A stretch of DNA of 64,000 nucleotides, from assembly GCA_948146395.1 (NCBI GenBank), contig OX411559.1, positions 30,038,708 through 30,102,707 on the forward strand. Direction: 5' to 3'. The notes under the pieces were generated by a model, which was not told the origin of the DNA, made no database searches, and was given only the letters and a program-made list of their open reading frames with translations. Origin of the DNA: Fragum whitleyi. Lineage: Eukaryota; Mollusca; Bivalvia; Cardiida; Cardiidae. This document shows positions 1 to 12,249 of this stretch, piece after piece; positions within the stretch are counted from its first letter, which is position 1, and every line of letters starts with the position of its first letter. Both the position numbers and the translations under genes were made by a program.

Positions 1-589
1 CGAAACGCAAGACAATGATCTTAGACGACTTTGTACACAAAAAGTAGACTTTTACTCTAAAAGATAAGCTTGAATTCGTCATTCCAATATTCTGTAATGC
101 AAATGATTATGACTCGATGATCTAAATATAGGCCTTACTTGATGAATATTCATGACCCGCAATATTTCTGACTCAACTTTGAATATCGCTCCTATTCCAC
201 TCCTGCACGTGGGCGTATTACACGTAACCAAAATCTCATGAACATATTTTACTTTATACCACAGATTATGCGTTTCACGAAAAAGCCGCCGTTTGTCGAT
301 TTATTTGTATTTTTATGTAACTCATCTTTCATACGATTAAATCAAGAAAAATATATAAAGAATATTCACGACAGAGCGTTTTTTTTACTCTAAACGCAGA
401 CTGGGGCTTTAAACCAAATTGTCATCCGTTCAAAATGCATCGTCATTCTAGAAAATTGCGATCTGTGGAATAATTAGATAATGAGATGTTTCAACCCGTG
501 GTCGAAGGGTAGAGAGTCACTTTTTTTAATCATGGGGTTCCGAGTTCAATAACCGTAATCAATGCATCTTCTATGCCGCTAATGCGCAG

Positions 590-835
590 TTTGTGGTGCA
601 CCAGAATGCGATTCTTAAACTATGGCGTCACGGGTTCGATCCCATGTGGTGTCACATTTCCTTGCCGACATTTGTCTTCAACGAATGGGTAGGTTACCGT
701 AAACCTACATGGGATAGAAGCTAGGAGCTAGGAAAGGATGTAAAGGTAGAATAGAAGAAATATCAGACATCTGTTCTAAGATTCTCCAGTCATAGCGATA
801 CAATTGAAACTGTTAAACTGCGTTAAAGCATTCAA
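590..835 (+). repeat. Degenerate tRNA-derived SINE
   Basis: A box-B-like GGGTTCGATCCC lies in the head near 640-652. It is followed by a body with the 'gctaggagctaggaaaggatg' type block, a diverged copy of the CTCCAG block, and a 3' end of 'ttaaagcattcaaacaaacaa'. The same order is seen in the better copy at 32651-32935. A second tRNA-like stretch just upstream (about 495-560) may be another decayed head. Confidence 0.6.
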
Positions 836-1454
836 ACAAACAACGCATTCAGCCAAAGTGCTGTAAATTCGCCGTGGATGAAGAATAGATAGGTCTTATA
901 TCTAGAATGGAATATCTAGTACGAACCATTTTCCTAGTTACATGATTAATTAAATACATGAAGGAAGGTTAAACCGAAAAGCTTGAATACGAACGTAAAT
1001 TTGACATTTTATTATGCAGCATGAACGAAAATATACAGTACACATGAATTGACTATGATATATAGATTTTTAATGCTGCCTCATGCCAGATTTCTTTGAC
1101 ATTTCACAAAACGATGTTATTACTTTTGGTAAGCAGTGCATTGTTCCCGTTAGACTTGGTAAACACGGAATTCTGGAATAAGCATTTAGTGGAAATGTAA
1201 TACTCTGAATTGTTTTCTAAAACTTATTTTCATAAACATTTTTCCCTGCTCGGATCTGTACAAAATATCTATTTTTTAACAAGAAATTTACTCAAAAATC
1301 TGATATGAGGCCAGCTGAAAAACTCATCTACCTACGATCGACCATAATATCGTAACTTATTTGTTGAACACATTTCAATACCTTATTCCTTAATCAGTGC
1401 TAATACGCTTTGGCAAAAGGACAATTTGACCTAAGACTTTACTAAACACTCTAA

Positions 1455-1882
1455 AGAAGTTTACGACACCGTGAAATTGACAATGTGTATGGTTTTCGAA
1501 TGATTTCTAAATGGAATGAGTTAGATACGAGAAGCAAGTTTTTAATGAGATTATATGAAGGTAATGGGACATCGTTAATATCGTCGAATTGGACTGAATC
1601 GTCGATATTTTACCTTCCTTTATCAAAATCTACGCTCTTTTGTGTTTGAGTGTCTTCATAGACTAATGAGGCACAAGCAATTAAAATCATGGAACAAACT
1701 TTGATCGGTTTAAATGAAATGTAAAGTCGACAGTTTTGACCGATTTGGAAGTCTTTTTGAAAAAAAGAAGTTTTTTGAATTAGTTTGACTGAGCGTTTGA
1801 AGGAATGAATGGAGCGGTAGGAAAGCAATTAAGAATGGTTTAGATCGAGGTAAATGTCAATTTCATGATGTTACTAACTGTA
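1455..1882. mobile_element. MITE family A, full-length diverged copy
   Basis: The left end reads near 'acaccgtgaaattgaca' and the right end 'tgtcaatttcatgatgtt' followed by 'actaactgta', so the termini are inverted. The interior carries the family's 'gaatgaatggagcg' block. About ten copies of this family of roughly 430 bp occur in the window. TA target-site duplication and no coding capacity suggest a non-autonomous Tc1/mariner-type element. Confidence 0.6.
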
Positions 1883-2139
1883 ATTACTCCTCAGCCTCCA
1901 TTTGTATAAAAGATAATCATAAGTTGAGTACACACCGGAAGTTATTTTCAACCGATACGGTTTGTTGTTTCAAAAGTACCATTTGAAACAACAGTCCCGA
2001 TTGGCTGAAATTAACTTCCGGTTCAAATTTAAGCAATGGTTTTATACAATCGGGCCCTGGTGGTCAGTAAAACATCCTAATTACTCTGTAATTGTCTTGT
2101 GTGTTAAATGTTTTTATCATGTTTGTGTCTTGTGTTCAT

Positions 2140-2290
2140 TTAGAAGATGAAGAGAGTATATTTTTTTTAATTTCATTGGGGTATGAAACTAAAAACCTGA
2201 TCACACGCGAAGCGGATTCATACATGGGTGTAATTATGGTTTTAGTTTTATACATCAATGAAATTTAAAAATATACACTGTTCATATCTT
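2140..2290. mobile_element. Palindromic MITE family F
   Basis: Inverted halves 'atgaaactaaaaacctgat' and 'ggttttagttttatacat' flank a small central palindrome containing 'gcgaagcggattcatac'. Related copies lie at 33640-33845 and 46375-46705, and there the similarity extends further to one side. Confidence 0.6.
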
Positions 2291-2954
2291 AAAGTTTAAT
2301 ATTATCGTGCAAAATAAAAGAATTCGCCAATAATTAGACAGGTTTCTTACGGGACTACTAAAAATAGCTGCGTACTCAAAATTATTTCTATTAAGGAATA
2401 AAACCATTTCTCAGCCAATCATAAGGCATGGCAATTAATTATATTAAATCATATGAAATTGTCGGAATTGTCAGGCACAAACACATATCATACAATTTGC
2501 AAAATTAAAATACTGCATATTTCTCATAGGTCGTTGGAAAGAGAAGGTAACTCGACCAAGATCATATCTGACTAAATTTCATTTGTTATTCAAAAATCTT
2601 AAGGCAGTAAATGGTTTACTGCCATAATATGTTTTAATTCAATAACCTTAACTTTGAAAGCGAAAAAAAAAATACCTTCACACCTTGACACTTACTGTTA
2701 TTCAATCTACAGATACGACATATCAGTCCTTCAACGACGTCACAACTTTTTATTAGCTTGACGTCAAATTGTAAAATAAGACATTGACTAGATAACTCAT
2801 GACATATACACAAATATTCACAATATTAAAAATCTACATACAATTTACAAAATGAGCATTTATGCGAAACGCCCTCAAAACAAGACCACTTCTCCGAAAA
2901 TTAAACTTGATCGCGTGTAGTTACGATGATTCTTGTTTCATGGGCGTTATAACG

Positions 2955-3270
2955 ACATATTGACTAGATATATATAATACGTACTTAGTGTTTTGTATGA
3001 AAAAAAAATATCTAACGAGGTTGGGAGAATTGATCATTGTCGAGGCTCTGCCGAGACAATTATCAATTCTCACAACCGAGTTGGATATTTTTTCATACAA
3101 TACACTTAGTACGTATTATATTTATCTTATAACCTCTATTTGTCTTGTTTGCGTCGATGTTTCCAACTGAAATGCAAGTTTCTAAAAATAACTGCATGGT
3201 ATTATTGTTCTAAAAATAACTATGTGATATCATAAGAAATATCATACGGGATGTTATCATACGGATATTT
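2955..3270 (+). repeat. Interspersed repeat family G with internal hairpin
   Basis: A hairpin is formed by 'tatctaacgaggttggg' and the matching 'ccgagttggatatttttt'. It is followed by 'cgtattatatttatcttat' and 'atcatacgggatgttatc'. The whole block reappears in reverse complement at 53590-53895. The hairpin part is related to the hairpin at 34810, 39850 and 62835. The short reading frame across it is not convincing as a gene. Confidence 0.65.
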
Positions 3271-3274
3271 GTAT

Positions 3275-4428
3275 AGTTATAAAATAAATATACGATATAA
3301 AGACAAAGCTGGGTGTTCTTCTCGACTAAAATTTTCTAGAAGCAGACAACTACTCCCAACTACCAGAAAAATACTCCAAACTACCAGACAAATTTTGTAT
3401 GGAACTCCCTCTGGCTTTTGGTAAATACACTACAAAGTTTCATTCTTTCAAACCAGTTTGTTCTCAAGTAACCATATTGTCACACCAAGGTTCGCGAACG
3501 TTCTAATAAACTAAAGAAATTATCAATTCCTAAATCTATCTTAAGGTTAAATTGTTTCGCGTATTCTTTTCAAAATATAGTAAGTTATAGTTATAGTTCA
3601 TTTCTGATAATTTACGCGAAATAACCTAAGCTGAGCGCAAGGTCGTACGTGTAAATTTGCAAAATAATTATGGACTTTAATTGTTTTACCGATCGACTTA
3701 TTTTTAATCCAATGATACTAGGTCCGATTAAATGATTTCAGTTATTTTTGTTGCGTCAAAAAGTTCGTCAAAGTATGCATTTTTTTTTTAATTTCAAATG
3801 TAAAAAGCGATAATTTATTTACTGAAAAGGAAACCTCTGATTTGAAGAGACATTTTATATGTGCCAACTGAGATATTTTAACAATTGAATATCACCGGTT
3901 GAATTAAATGTCTTAGAATTCAATCCAAAATTTTGATATATCTCCCGAAAAGAACTTAGAAACGCAAAACGTATCGACGCTTATCAAACTGTTCGTGCTG
4001 CACAGGTTGGCTGGAGTGGAAGCATTGCACCCAATGTTTCTGACCCTACCCAATGTTTCTGACTCTAAAATAGGCTTTCTACCTTCATATAAATTCAGTT
4101 TCCATTAACATGCTTTAAATTTCCACGGAGTTTACGTTGGTTACTTACTCGTCCTACAGTTCAAGTATTTTAAACAACACGAACTGGAGATGTAGAGAAA
4201 AATAAACATATATGAGATCTATACAAATGGAAAATAAAAATAGTACACATATTTGACATTATCTCAGAGATCGTTTCATAATTCGATTCTTTTGTTATAA
4301 AATTATAACATTTAGAAAACGGATTATAAAACTATCGACTTAAGACAAAATAAAATATTTGATAAAGTACAAGTTGAATTTTGGGCTTCAAGTGTGATAT
4401 TAACATTTGAAGACACGCAAGTTACAAA
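3275..4428. other. No gene seen, intron or intergenic DNA
   Basis: AT-rich sequence lies downstream of the claudin last exon (minus orientation). No open frame with homology, no tRNA-like block and no clear inverted repeat was recognised. Confidence 0.5.
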
Positions 4429-4431
4429 ACA

Positions 4432-4560
4432 GCCCTGCGTTCAGGATCACCAATTGGTGCAAGCAGTTTTCTAATTATATCCCGCTTTGCACAAGCGCTT
4501 GTGCAAAGCGGGTATAATTGGAAAACTGTTTGCACCGTTTGGTGATCCTGAAGGCAGGGC
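4432..4560. mobile_element. Palindromic MITE family D
   Basis: Nearly perfect inverted halves start with 'gccctgcgttcaggat' and end with 'atcctgaaggcagggc'. The centre is 'tttgcacaagcgcttgtgcaaa', which pairs with itself. The 129-bp unit has relatives at 5935-6191, 19381-19505, 19597-19717, 56103-56222 and 60525-60620. It lies about 260 bp downstream of the claudin stop codon. Confidence 0.75.
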
Positions 4561-4816
4561 ACTTACATGAAACACAAATCATTTAACTCAAATCTGTTGA
4601 TAGAATATTTGAATTACGCATCAAAATAAAATTGAAGAGGACCTCTAGTCTATGTAACTTAATACTATGACCATTCAAAGCACAATTTCAAAAGATACTT
4701 TTCACTGATAGTACTATTCCGAGTCTGTTAAATAGGGATACTGCCTCTGTCTACGACGCCATTTTGAATATGATGTACAAAAATACAAAACTAGTTATCT
4801 CCCTTCATATTAGGTA

Positions 4817-5007
4817 TCAGTCCACATCGCGGCGCCCCATACACCCGTAAATACTTCCGGTGAAGAGCGATAAGGCGGCAGCGGCGACGCCCACCCAGAA
4901 CGACCAGCCAAAACGCCCGTTAGCGAAGTTATCCCATTGTAGTTGAACATTCCATTCTTCCTTCGCTTGTATGCCGAACACCACTACTGCTGCCCCCATG
5001 GCAAGGC
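4817..5007 (-). CDS. Claudin/PMP22-like protein, last exon (TM3, loop 2, TM4)
   Basis: Terminal coding exon of a four-transmembrane tight/septate-junction-type protein of the claudin-PMP22 superfamily. On the minus strand a good acceptor (tattttcag) precedes 191 bp: two bases completing a glycine codon, 62 codons and TGA at 4819-4817. The peptide has TM3 (LAMGAAVVVFGI), a short second extracellular loop (EEWNVQLQWDNF, rich in aromatic residues), TM4 (WSFWVGVAAAALSLF) and a very short basic-acidic tail ending RRDVD. There is no C-terminal YV-type PDZ-binding motif as in many vertebrate claudins. Phase 1 matches the donor of the middle exon at 17679, 12.7 kb upstream. The adhesion or paracellular barrier role comes from the family and is not shown by the sequence. 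Confidence 0.85.
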
Positions 5008-5934
5008 CTGAAAATATAAAGTTATTTGTTGGCTAAACATTCAAGCGCAAGAAAAGGGAGAAAACAGACTGTGGTCGACTAACGATATTCAAGCTTTTCT
5101 TGGAGTAAGGACTTCACACGTCCTATGCTGTTCAAATTAAATAAATTAGAAAGAAGAAATAACTCGGGCGCCTGTTTCATTCTACATTCCAAAATATACT
5201 TAACAAACAAAAGATGATGCGATCTATGCACGAAAAGTTTACCAACTCCGTATTTCAAGAAATCACGTTAAGGGAGGTAACTCTAACAACACTGTTGAGA
5301 AATGAACATCACTTCTTTTTCAGATGCGCATTAGTTTTCATGCACTGGGCATTCTTTCTTTACTATTTTTGTACCATATACAACAAACAGAAATTAACAG
5401 CATTAGAGTTATAAAGCGTCACAAAAAGAAAACCCCGTTATCTTTATAGCTGGGATTTACAGTGCGATTTATGAGAAAAATTTTCTATCTACTTTGGTAT
5501 ACCACATATCTAAATACCATGGCCTATAAATTTCACCATCATAATCATTTGATGCTATTTGATAAAAGTTACCAAAGAATCATTCCAGTTTAATTTGGTT
5601 GAAATTCTCAAAGCGGTCGATAAGAAACATTATTTATAACTACGTGTATGTATGAACTAACCACTCTTCATTCTATCATCAAATTAGTGATATAACTTTA
5701 CTCAGGAATATGATTAAAATGTATTACGGGCAATTTCCATTTATATTAACCAATTATGAAAATAAGCCCCGCCCATTAATTATCCCACATATTGGTTGGG
5801 AGTACTTTTTATCAAATGCCGAGTAAGTAAAGGGAGAGAAATGACTCGTGAAACAATTTTTTTGTCAATTGGCAGGCGAACGCCGAACGAGGTGTACTCA
5901 CGACCAGTTTAACAAGTTACCGACAGAGCTAACC

Positions 5935-6191
5935 TGCCCTGCGTTCAGGATGGAAACGTTAGCGAAGCGCTTTCGGAATGATACCCCGCTTTGCACGTAA
6001 GTGCACGTGCAAAGCGGGGTATTATCTCAAAGCGCTCGCGAAACGCTTATACATCCTGAACACAGGGCTGGCCTGTGTTCAGGATGTAAAAACGTTTCGC
6101 GAGCGCTTTGAGATGATACCCCGCTCATACAAGCAAAGCGAGGTATCTTTTCGAAAGCGCTTCGCTTACGTTTTCATCCTGAACGCAGGGC
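5935..6191. mobile_element. Two MITE family D copies head to tail
   Basis: Copy one (about 5935-6069) has 'gccctgcgttcaggat' at the left and 'catcctgaacacagggc' at the right. The second copy (about 6070-6191) starts immediately with 'gcctgtgttcaggatg' and ends 'catcctgaacgcagggct'. The centres contain 'gtgcacgtgcaaagcggg'. The in-frame reading of 5978-6256 is a by-product of the palindromes. Confidence 0.7.
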
Positions 6192-6487
6192 TGGCTCAGC
6201 TCAGTGGAGTTGAAAAATCAATTCTGCGTTTTACCAGAGCTCATGCTAATGTTTAAAACTGAAAAGTTATTGACTTCTTAAACATGGACTTCTCGGGGTC
6301 ATTTTTATCTGATTTTATAGGAGTTAAATCATCCGAAAAAGGAAATCATGAGCATAATTTTGAAGGTTAAATAGTCAATTGCAATTTAATTCTAACTCGG
6401 ATATGAAGTAAGCGACTGATTTGTAAAATTCTAGATGTTATATAAGATATACAATTGAACATTTTTGAGGTATAGATAGATTGATTA

Positions 6488-7675
6488 ATTGAATGGAGTT
6501 TAACGCCGCTTTCAACATTATTTCAGTTATATCGCGGCGGCTGGAGCACCTAACAATGGCTTCCTGGTATTTATCACACCAGTACAACCACCACATCCTT
6601 TCCTAGCCTCCAGCTACTATCTCACATAGGTCTACGATTATCAATCCATTGGTGAGAGACAAATAGTTGGAGAGAATGAGTGCCGCCGTCGGGGATCGAA
6701 CTCGGGACCTCTAGAGTCCGACGCGCTATAGTCCGTTTGACTTCTATATGGACCAACCTTTATATCAATTACATAAAATTGCGTTTGAATAAAGGATTTG
6801 TATGTAGTAAAATCTTAATTTCAGCTTAATACCATTTCAAAAAATATTTTTTGAAAATAAAATGATTTCAAAATAATGATTTTGTCTATCTAGTTAATGT
6901 TAATATTTTCGCATTATCCGTTCTTAAACACGAGGGGTGATGGAGGCTGTTCAATAGTAGGAAAATGTCAACATATATAGTAAAAACACGTGGTTTTATT
7001 CTAAACTTTTGACAGAGGAAATGCCCATTATTCCTTATTTGGACATGCTAATTAGCATATCGACGGTCATGTCATCTTAAACTTAAATAGCACGTGATTT
7101 TTACCGTTAGTACTCGCCTTTTCATCAAGTTTTCCTCGTGAAATTCCCAACTACTTCGTTTAATAATGCTTTTTGATTGGTCTTAACATGTAAATATAGG
7201 GTTCATCTCAGAATGAATAAAATCAATAATCAATTATCTGGTCAAACAGTCTCTGAAGAAAGAGAGAATATACACAGATTTGATATCCAACGATAGCAAA
7301 AATCATAGACAAACTTAATTATATTGAAAAACTCGATTTTATAGTAATACAATTCACTTAAAATTTTACTCTTTTTGACTCGGCCCCTATGCAAATCAGT
7401 ACTATTTTTGGTTATACAATTCGCTGTTCCGTTTAATACAGTAACAAGTAGGTATGAAATGCTGAAAGTTAACATGTAGACGGACGGACAAAATCATTAT
7501 TTTACATTCAAAAATTCTGAAAAAACAGATTTCGTCATGGTATTAGCTGGAAAAAATGATATGACAAGAAAAATATGCGTTTAATTAATTAATTTCTGAG
7601 ATTTTCGGCGAAATGTTGGTCCATATAGAAGTCAAACGGACTATACCAACTGCGCTCTGACGGCGGCTGAGAGAT
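6488..7675 (-). mobile_element. tRNA-derived SINE split by a DNA element
   Basis: The minus-strand SINE has a 3' tail at 6488-6510 and a body with 'ggcggctggagcacctaac', 'cctagcctccagctac' and the box-B region (ggtcccgagttcgatccc on minus) at about 6692-6711. The first bases of the head, 'gccgccgtc..agcgcagttgg' on minus, are displaced to 7646-7675. The SINE portions are 6488-6728 and 7646-7675. The gap is a 915-bp insertion (6729-7643) within box A. Confidence 0.8.
6729..7643. mobile_element. 915-bp element with long inverted termini, TA target duplication
   Basis: The left terminus begins TAGTCCGTTTGACTTC and the right terminus is its reverse complement ending GAAGTCAAACGGACTA. The terminal match is about 28 bp, and further inverted pairs lie inside (aataatgattttgtc at about 6882, gacaaaatcattatt at about 7487). 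TA at 6727-6728 and 7644-7645 flanks it, and removing the element with one TA restores the SINE box A. No transposase frame was recognised, so it is likely a non-autonomous Tc1/mariner-type element. Confidence 0.8.
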
Positions 7676-8232
7676 ATAGATAGAATATAATCAATTGGTT
7701 ATGTCTGACATGAAAAATATTTCACAAGAATGCGTTATTAGGAGTTCAAATACGAGTCCGAAGAAATTTTTTTTTAACAGCATAATAACTTATTCGATCA
7801 AAATATTTGTTCAATACAATACTTTTTTTTCTTAAAATTATGTATACCGTCATTTTCTTTCGTTCGCGGCCTTGTGAATTTTGCGTATTGATACCAAGAA
7901 CAATTTCTTTTCAATAATTTCTAGTCATGGCGATTTAAATTGCCCTTTAAAAATTCGAAGATACCTGAAGAAGCTTTGAATGATAAATACAAAATCTTTG
8001 GACCTTACACAAGTTCAAGACGGGGAACAAAACTATTTGGACGAATATTACACTTTTTTTCGATTTAGGAACGACAACTTTGTCAACAATGTAAACATTG
8101 GAACACCGGGATTCTTTGGAAATCGACTGGATACTGAGATGGACATATTGACAGAATTGTGTGGTCTGAGATCACGCAATACCCTGAGATGAGCATTTCA
8201 AATCAACTTAGACTCGATTGAGTGTTTGTCGT
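7676..8232. other. No gene seen
   Basis: Contains a 70-codon open frame at 7980-8192 without recognisable motifs. I see no supporting splice context or homology, so it is not called as a gene. Confidence 0.4.
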
Positions 8233-9977
8233 AACAAGAGGACCACGATGGCTTCATTTCGATCACCTTAGTAAGTCAACTCATAACTTGTCAACCATGT
8301 TATAAATACCAGAGATTGTTTGATGTACATTTAGGGTGGTTTTGAAAGAAACAGACTTTAATTTCGTCCCACTGCAATTTGATTTTCTTTTTAATTTCCC
8401 ATGGCAAACAAAGTTATTGATGGAATTGAATTCTTTTAACAACTTTAGTACACCTACATATAAAGAACACCTCTGCCAAGTTTAAAATATGCCCAATAGT
8501 TGGGGCAAAGATTAACCTTTTCCAAAGATTTTTGGCAATATTTTGATATTTCCAATACCATGAAAACCAGATATTTGGATTGGAAAATATATTTTTACAA
8601 TTTTGGCAGAGCTTCACCCAAGAACATCCCTACCAAGTTTCAGCTTAATTAGCCCAGTGGGTAAGTGGGAAAAGAATTTTTTCTAAGATTTTCGGCAATT
8701 TTCTGACATTTTTCAGCATTTCCGTTTCCATGGAAAGTAGAGTTTCTGATGAATTTAAAATTCTTTAAACAACTTTTGAAGAGCTTCACACAAGGAACAT
8801 CTCTGCCAAGTTTCAGCTTGATTGGCCTAGAGGTTTAGGGGGAGATAATTTTTTTCTAAGATTTTCGGCCATTTTCGGCCATTATCAGCCTTTCTGTTAC
8901 CGTGGAAACTAGAATTTTAAATTAAATTGAATTCATTAACAAATGTTGAAGAGCTTCACACAAGGAACATCTCTGCCAAGTTTCAGCTTGATTGGCCTAG
9001 AGGTTTAGGGGGAGATAATTTTTTTATAAGATTTTCGGCCATTTTCGGCCATTATCAGCCTTTCTGTTACCGTGGAAACTAGAGTTTTAAATTAAATTGA
9101 ATTCATTAACAAATGTTGAAGAGCTTCACACAAGGAACATCTCTGCCAAGTTTCAGCTTGATTGGCCTAGAGGTTTAGGGGGAGATAATTTTTTTCTAAG
9201 ATTTTCGGCCATTTTCGGCCATTATCAGCCTTTCTGTTACCTTGGAAACTAGAGTTTTAAATTAAATTGAGTTCATGAACAAATGTTGAAGAGCTTCACC
9301 ATAGTAACGTCCGTGCCAAGTTTCAGCTTGATTGGCCTAGAGGTTAGGGAGGAGAAGAATTTTTTCTAAGATTTTAAGCAATTTTTTGCAAATTTCACCC
9401 TTCCCGTTTCAATGGAAACCAGAGTTTTTGATGAAATTCTTTAAACAACTCTTGAAGAGTTTCACCCAATGAACATCTCTGCCAGTTTTCACCTTGATTG
9501 TGATAGTGGTTAAGGAGGAGAAGATTTTTTTCTAATATTTTCGACATTTTTTGGCTATTTTTCAACCTTTCCGTTTCCATGGAATCCAGAGTTTTTGATG
9601 AAATTGAATCCTTTTAACAACTTTTCAAGAACCTCACCCATATTACATATCTGTAAAGTTTTAGCTTGATTGGCCCTGTGGTTTAAGAGAAGAAGAATTT
9701 TTTCTAAGACTTTTTGCAATTTTCGCTAATTTTAGGCCTTTCTGTTACTATGGCAACCAGATTTTTTTTTATAGATTTTAATTCTTTTAACAGCTTTTGA
9801 AGAACTTATCCCAAAGAACATCTCTGGCAAGTTTCAGCTTAAATAGACCCAGTGGTTAAGGAAGAAAGGATGTTTAAAGAAATTGTTGACGGACGGACGG
9901 ACGGACGATGAACGGACGACGGACGGTGAGTGATCACAATAGCTCACCTTGAGCACTTTGTGCTCAGGTGAGCTAAA
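8233..9977. mobile_element. Family B tandem-repeat element (Pearl/Helitron-like)
   Basis: The left end is 'aacaagaggaccacgatgg'. The right end is a GACGGACG-rich stretch, a hairpin 'gagcactttgtgctc' and the terminus 'aggtgagctaaaa'. The middle consists of about 170-bp units, with three nearly identical ones starting at 8778, 8948 and 9118 and more diverged ones on each side. Other family members lie at 16218-17408, 18955-19375, 23034-24036, 30998-31726 and 41048-41918. Confidence 0.7.
8778..9287. repeat. Three 170-bp tandem units
   Basis: The unit start 'gaagagcttcacacaagg' recurs at exactly 170-bp spacing (8778, 8948, 9118, next start 9288). The three units differ by only a few bases, unlike the older flanking units, which points to recent amplification inside the element. 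Confidence 0.85.
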
Positions 9978-11300
9978 AACTGCAATGTCATCGGATTTCG
10001 AGCCTTCGGTACACGCCCCAATGTCATAGAGACAGTCGGATCAGGATGGTTAGTGTTTTAGAACCTTTTCAGGATGTTCCCTCGTTCATATTATTATTCA
10101 TTATTATTATGGTTGTTTCGTTTAGTTACTGTTTTCCTAGTTTAGGTTGATTTTTTTGATAATCTGTGACTCAGAAGCTTCGGTGGCGGATCCAGAGGGA
10201 GGGGAGGAGGTTGTCAATCAACAATCCTTCGGTAGCCTAATATTTTCTTTTTTCGCTTGGATATTTAATAGAAATGCATAATTATTAAAAAAAAAAAAAA
10301 ACACCCTCGCAATTTGTAAATTTGAACCTCCTATGCAGATATCCTGAACTTGAAATTGGGCTTCAATATATTATCTCAATAGTCTGAGCAGGGACTAAGC
10401 TGCTTGAAAAAAAAGTAGTTCCTCAAGTAAAACTGAAAAGTGTTATTGTCACTAGTGATGATATCAAAATTTATTACACTGTGAAATCCCAAGATTCCAC
10501 TGCCAGGAATGTAATAAAATCAAGTTTTAAACCTTCTCGTTAGGGGTTAAAATGAAACCTTCGGAAGAAATTTCTAAGGGTCAAAATAAGATATTTTGCA
10601 GATTTTTTAGGTCAAGCCCTGGTTTATGTTAACCATGAGCCCTAGGATTCTGCAACCAGCCTGGTGGAAAGTATTGATATTGCCGCATATTACCAGTAAC
10701 GTTATGTTTTAAGCTGTCTTGTTTAGCCCTTAATTATAATGTATAAGGTTTCATAACGGATATTACAGGCGAAATGACATTTCTGATCACAACTTGTTTT
10801 ATAAATATTTCATATTTTATTCCCTCTTAAGCAGATCGTCTTTTTCACGGAATCGAACCCCATCGAAAGGTAAAATAAACATTGCCAATTCAAAATCTAT
10901 AATTTTTTGCGATTTTTAAGAATCGACCATGTAAAATAGGATGCAAGGCACCTTAGTCTGACTAAATAAAAACGTTCTAATTTCGCGTGATTTAAACAAA
11001 TTACTGTCGCACTGCTTTTATTTTATTTTTCACTCATCATTTTAAATTACATTACAGGACTCAAAGATACTGAGAAAAACTCTTTTTTTTAATTTCAGTC
11101 AGCATTTATTAAAGTTTTACCCAAATAATTAAGTTGAAAGCGGACAAAGATGCTAAGACTAGACCGTGTATCTGTACACGCTGTTCTTGCATTCGGAACA
11201 TCACTCGGCAATTTCCGTAAACTGACACAGACCTCGGATGTATGTAAAGCAGATGGGTATGTAACAAAATCGTGCATATTGTTAGGCGGAAACAGTGTTA
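9978..11300. other. No gene seen
   Basis: Intronic AT-rich DNA with an A tract at about 10288-10301. No conserved frame, inverted repeat or tRNA-like block was recognised. Confidence 0.5.
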
Positions 11301-11301
11301 G

Positions 11302-12157
11302 AACTAGAAAGCCATGAATGGCTGGAGTCGCTCCACAGGCTTGAAATTCTTGAAATAGCAAATCTAAGGTTTGCCTAGATTTTAAGATATTTTGGGTTCT
11401 ACTAATTTTGAAATGAATTTCAAAGTTTCCACTATATAACATATAGGCAAATGACCTCTGCCCATAAAAGACATATTTTTCATCCAATGACATTAATTTT
11501 CGCTGCATGATTAAGGTTCACCCAAGAATCATTCCAGTGAAATTTGGTTGATATCCATCAATTACATTCTGAGAAAATGGTTTTCACTATAAATCGTATA
11601 GAGAAATGACCTCCGCCAATAAAATCCATATTTTTCATCCGATCACAATAATTTTTGGTAGACTGATAAAGAGTCACTCAAGGATCATTCCAGTGAAATT
11701 TGGTTGATATCCATTTATTATATTCTGGGAAAATGATTTGCAAAGTTTCTACTATATAACATTTAGAGAAATGACCTCCGCCCATAAAATGCATATTTTT
11801 CATCCGATCACAATAATCTTTGGTAGACTGATAAAGGGTCACCCAAGGATCATTCATGTAAAATTTAATTGGTATCCATTCTTTTGAATCTGAGAAAACT
11901 CACTTTTTACCATATTTGGAAATTAGCCACGCCCATTAAATCCATGTTTTTCATTGGATCATAATTTCTTGAACAACTTCGGAAGAGGGTCACCCAAGGA
12001 TCATTCCTGTGAAGTTTGGTTGAAATTCTTCTATTAGTTTCTGAGGAGAAGATTTTTAAAGAAAAAGTTTACGACCGGACGCATGCACGCGCGGACGGAC
12101 GACCATACAACGGACACAACGCCATGACAATAGCCCCAGTGGCTTTCAACTGTAGAT
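11302..12157. mobile_element. Family C tandem-repeat element
   Basis: Left end 'aactagaaagccatgaatgg', then several diverged units around 'ggatcattccagtgaaatttgg', then 'gacggacgacc' and the right end 'cccagtggctttcaactg'. Two longer copies are at 47130-48158 and 48185-49389. The short minus-strand frame here (11095-11508) reads through repeat units and is not a gene. Confidence 0.7.
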
Positions 12158-12173
12158 TTATATCTTTTACAGT

Positions 12174-12249
12174 AAATAACGGCTGAAAAATCTTTATTTT
12201 TGAGAAAGACGAATCATTCTCAAAAATTAAGATTTTTCAGCCGTTATTT
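12174..12249. repeat. Short palindrome
   Basis: 'aaataacggctgaaaaatctt' at the left is answered by 'aagatttttcagccgttattt' at the right. The inner arms 'tttttgagaa' and 'ttctcaaaaa' continue the stem around a loop of about ten bases. Likely a small MITE or a foldback remnant. Confidence 0.75.

Noticed and set aside
5978..6256. 92-codon frame
   Set aside because: Runs through two palindromic MITE D copies.
8778..9287. CRISPR-like array
   Set aside because: The 170-bp units are contiguous without unique spacers, in a eukaryotic mobile element.
11095..11508. 137-codon minus-strand frame
   Set aside because: Its central and C-terminal parts translate family C repeat sequence (the gccatgaatggc head region).
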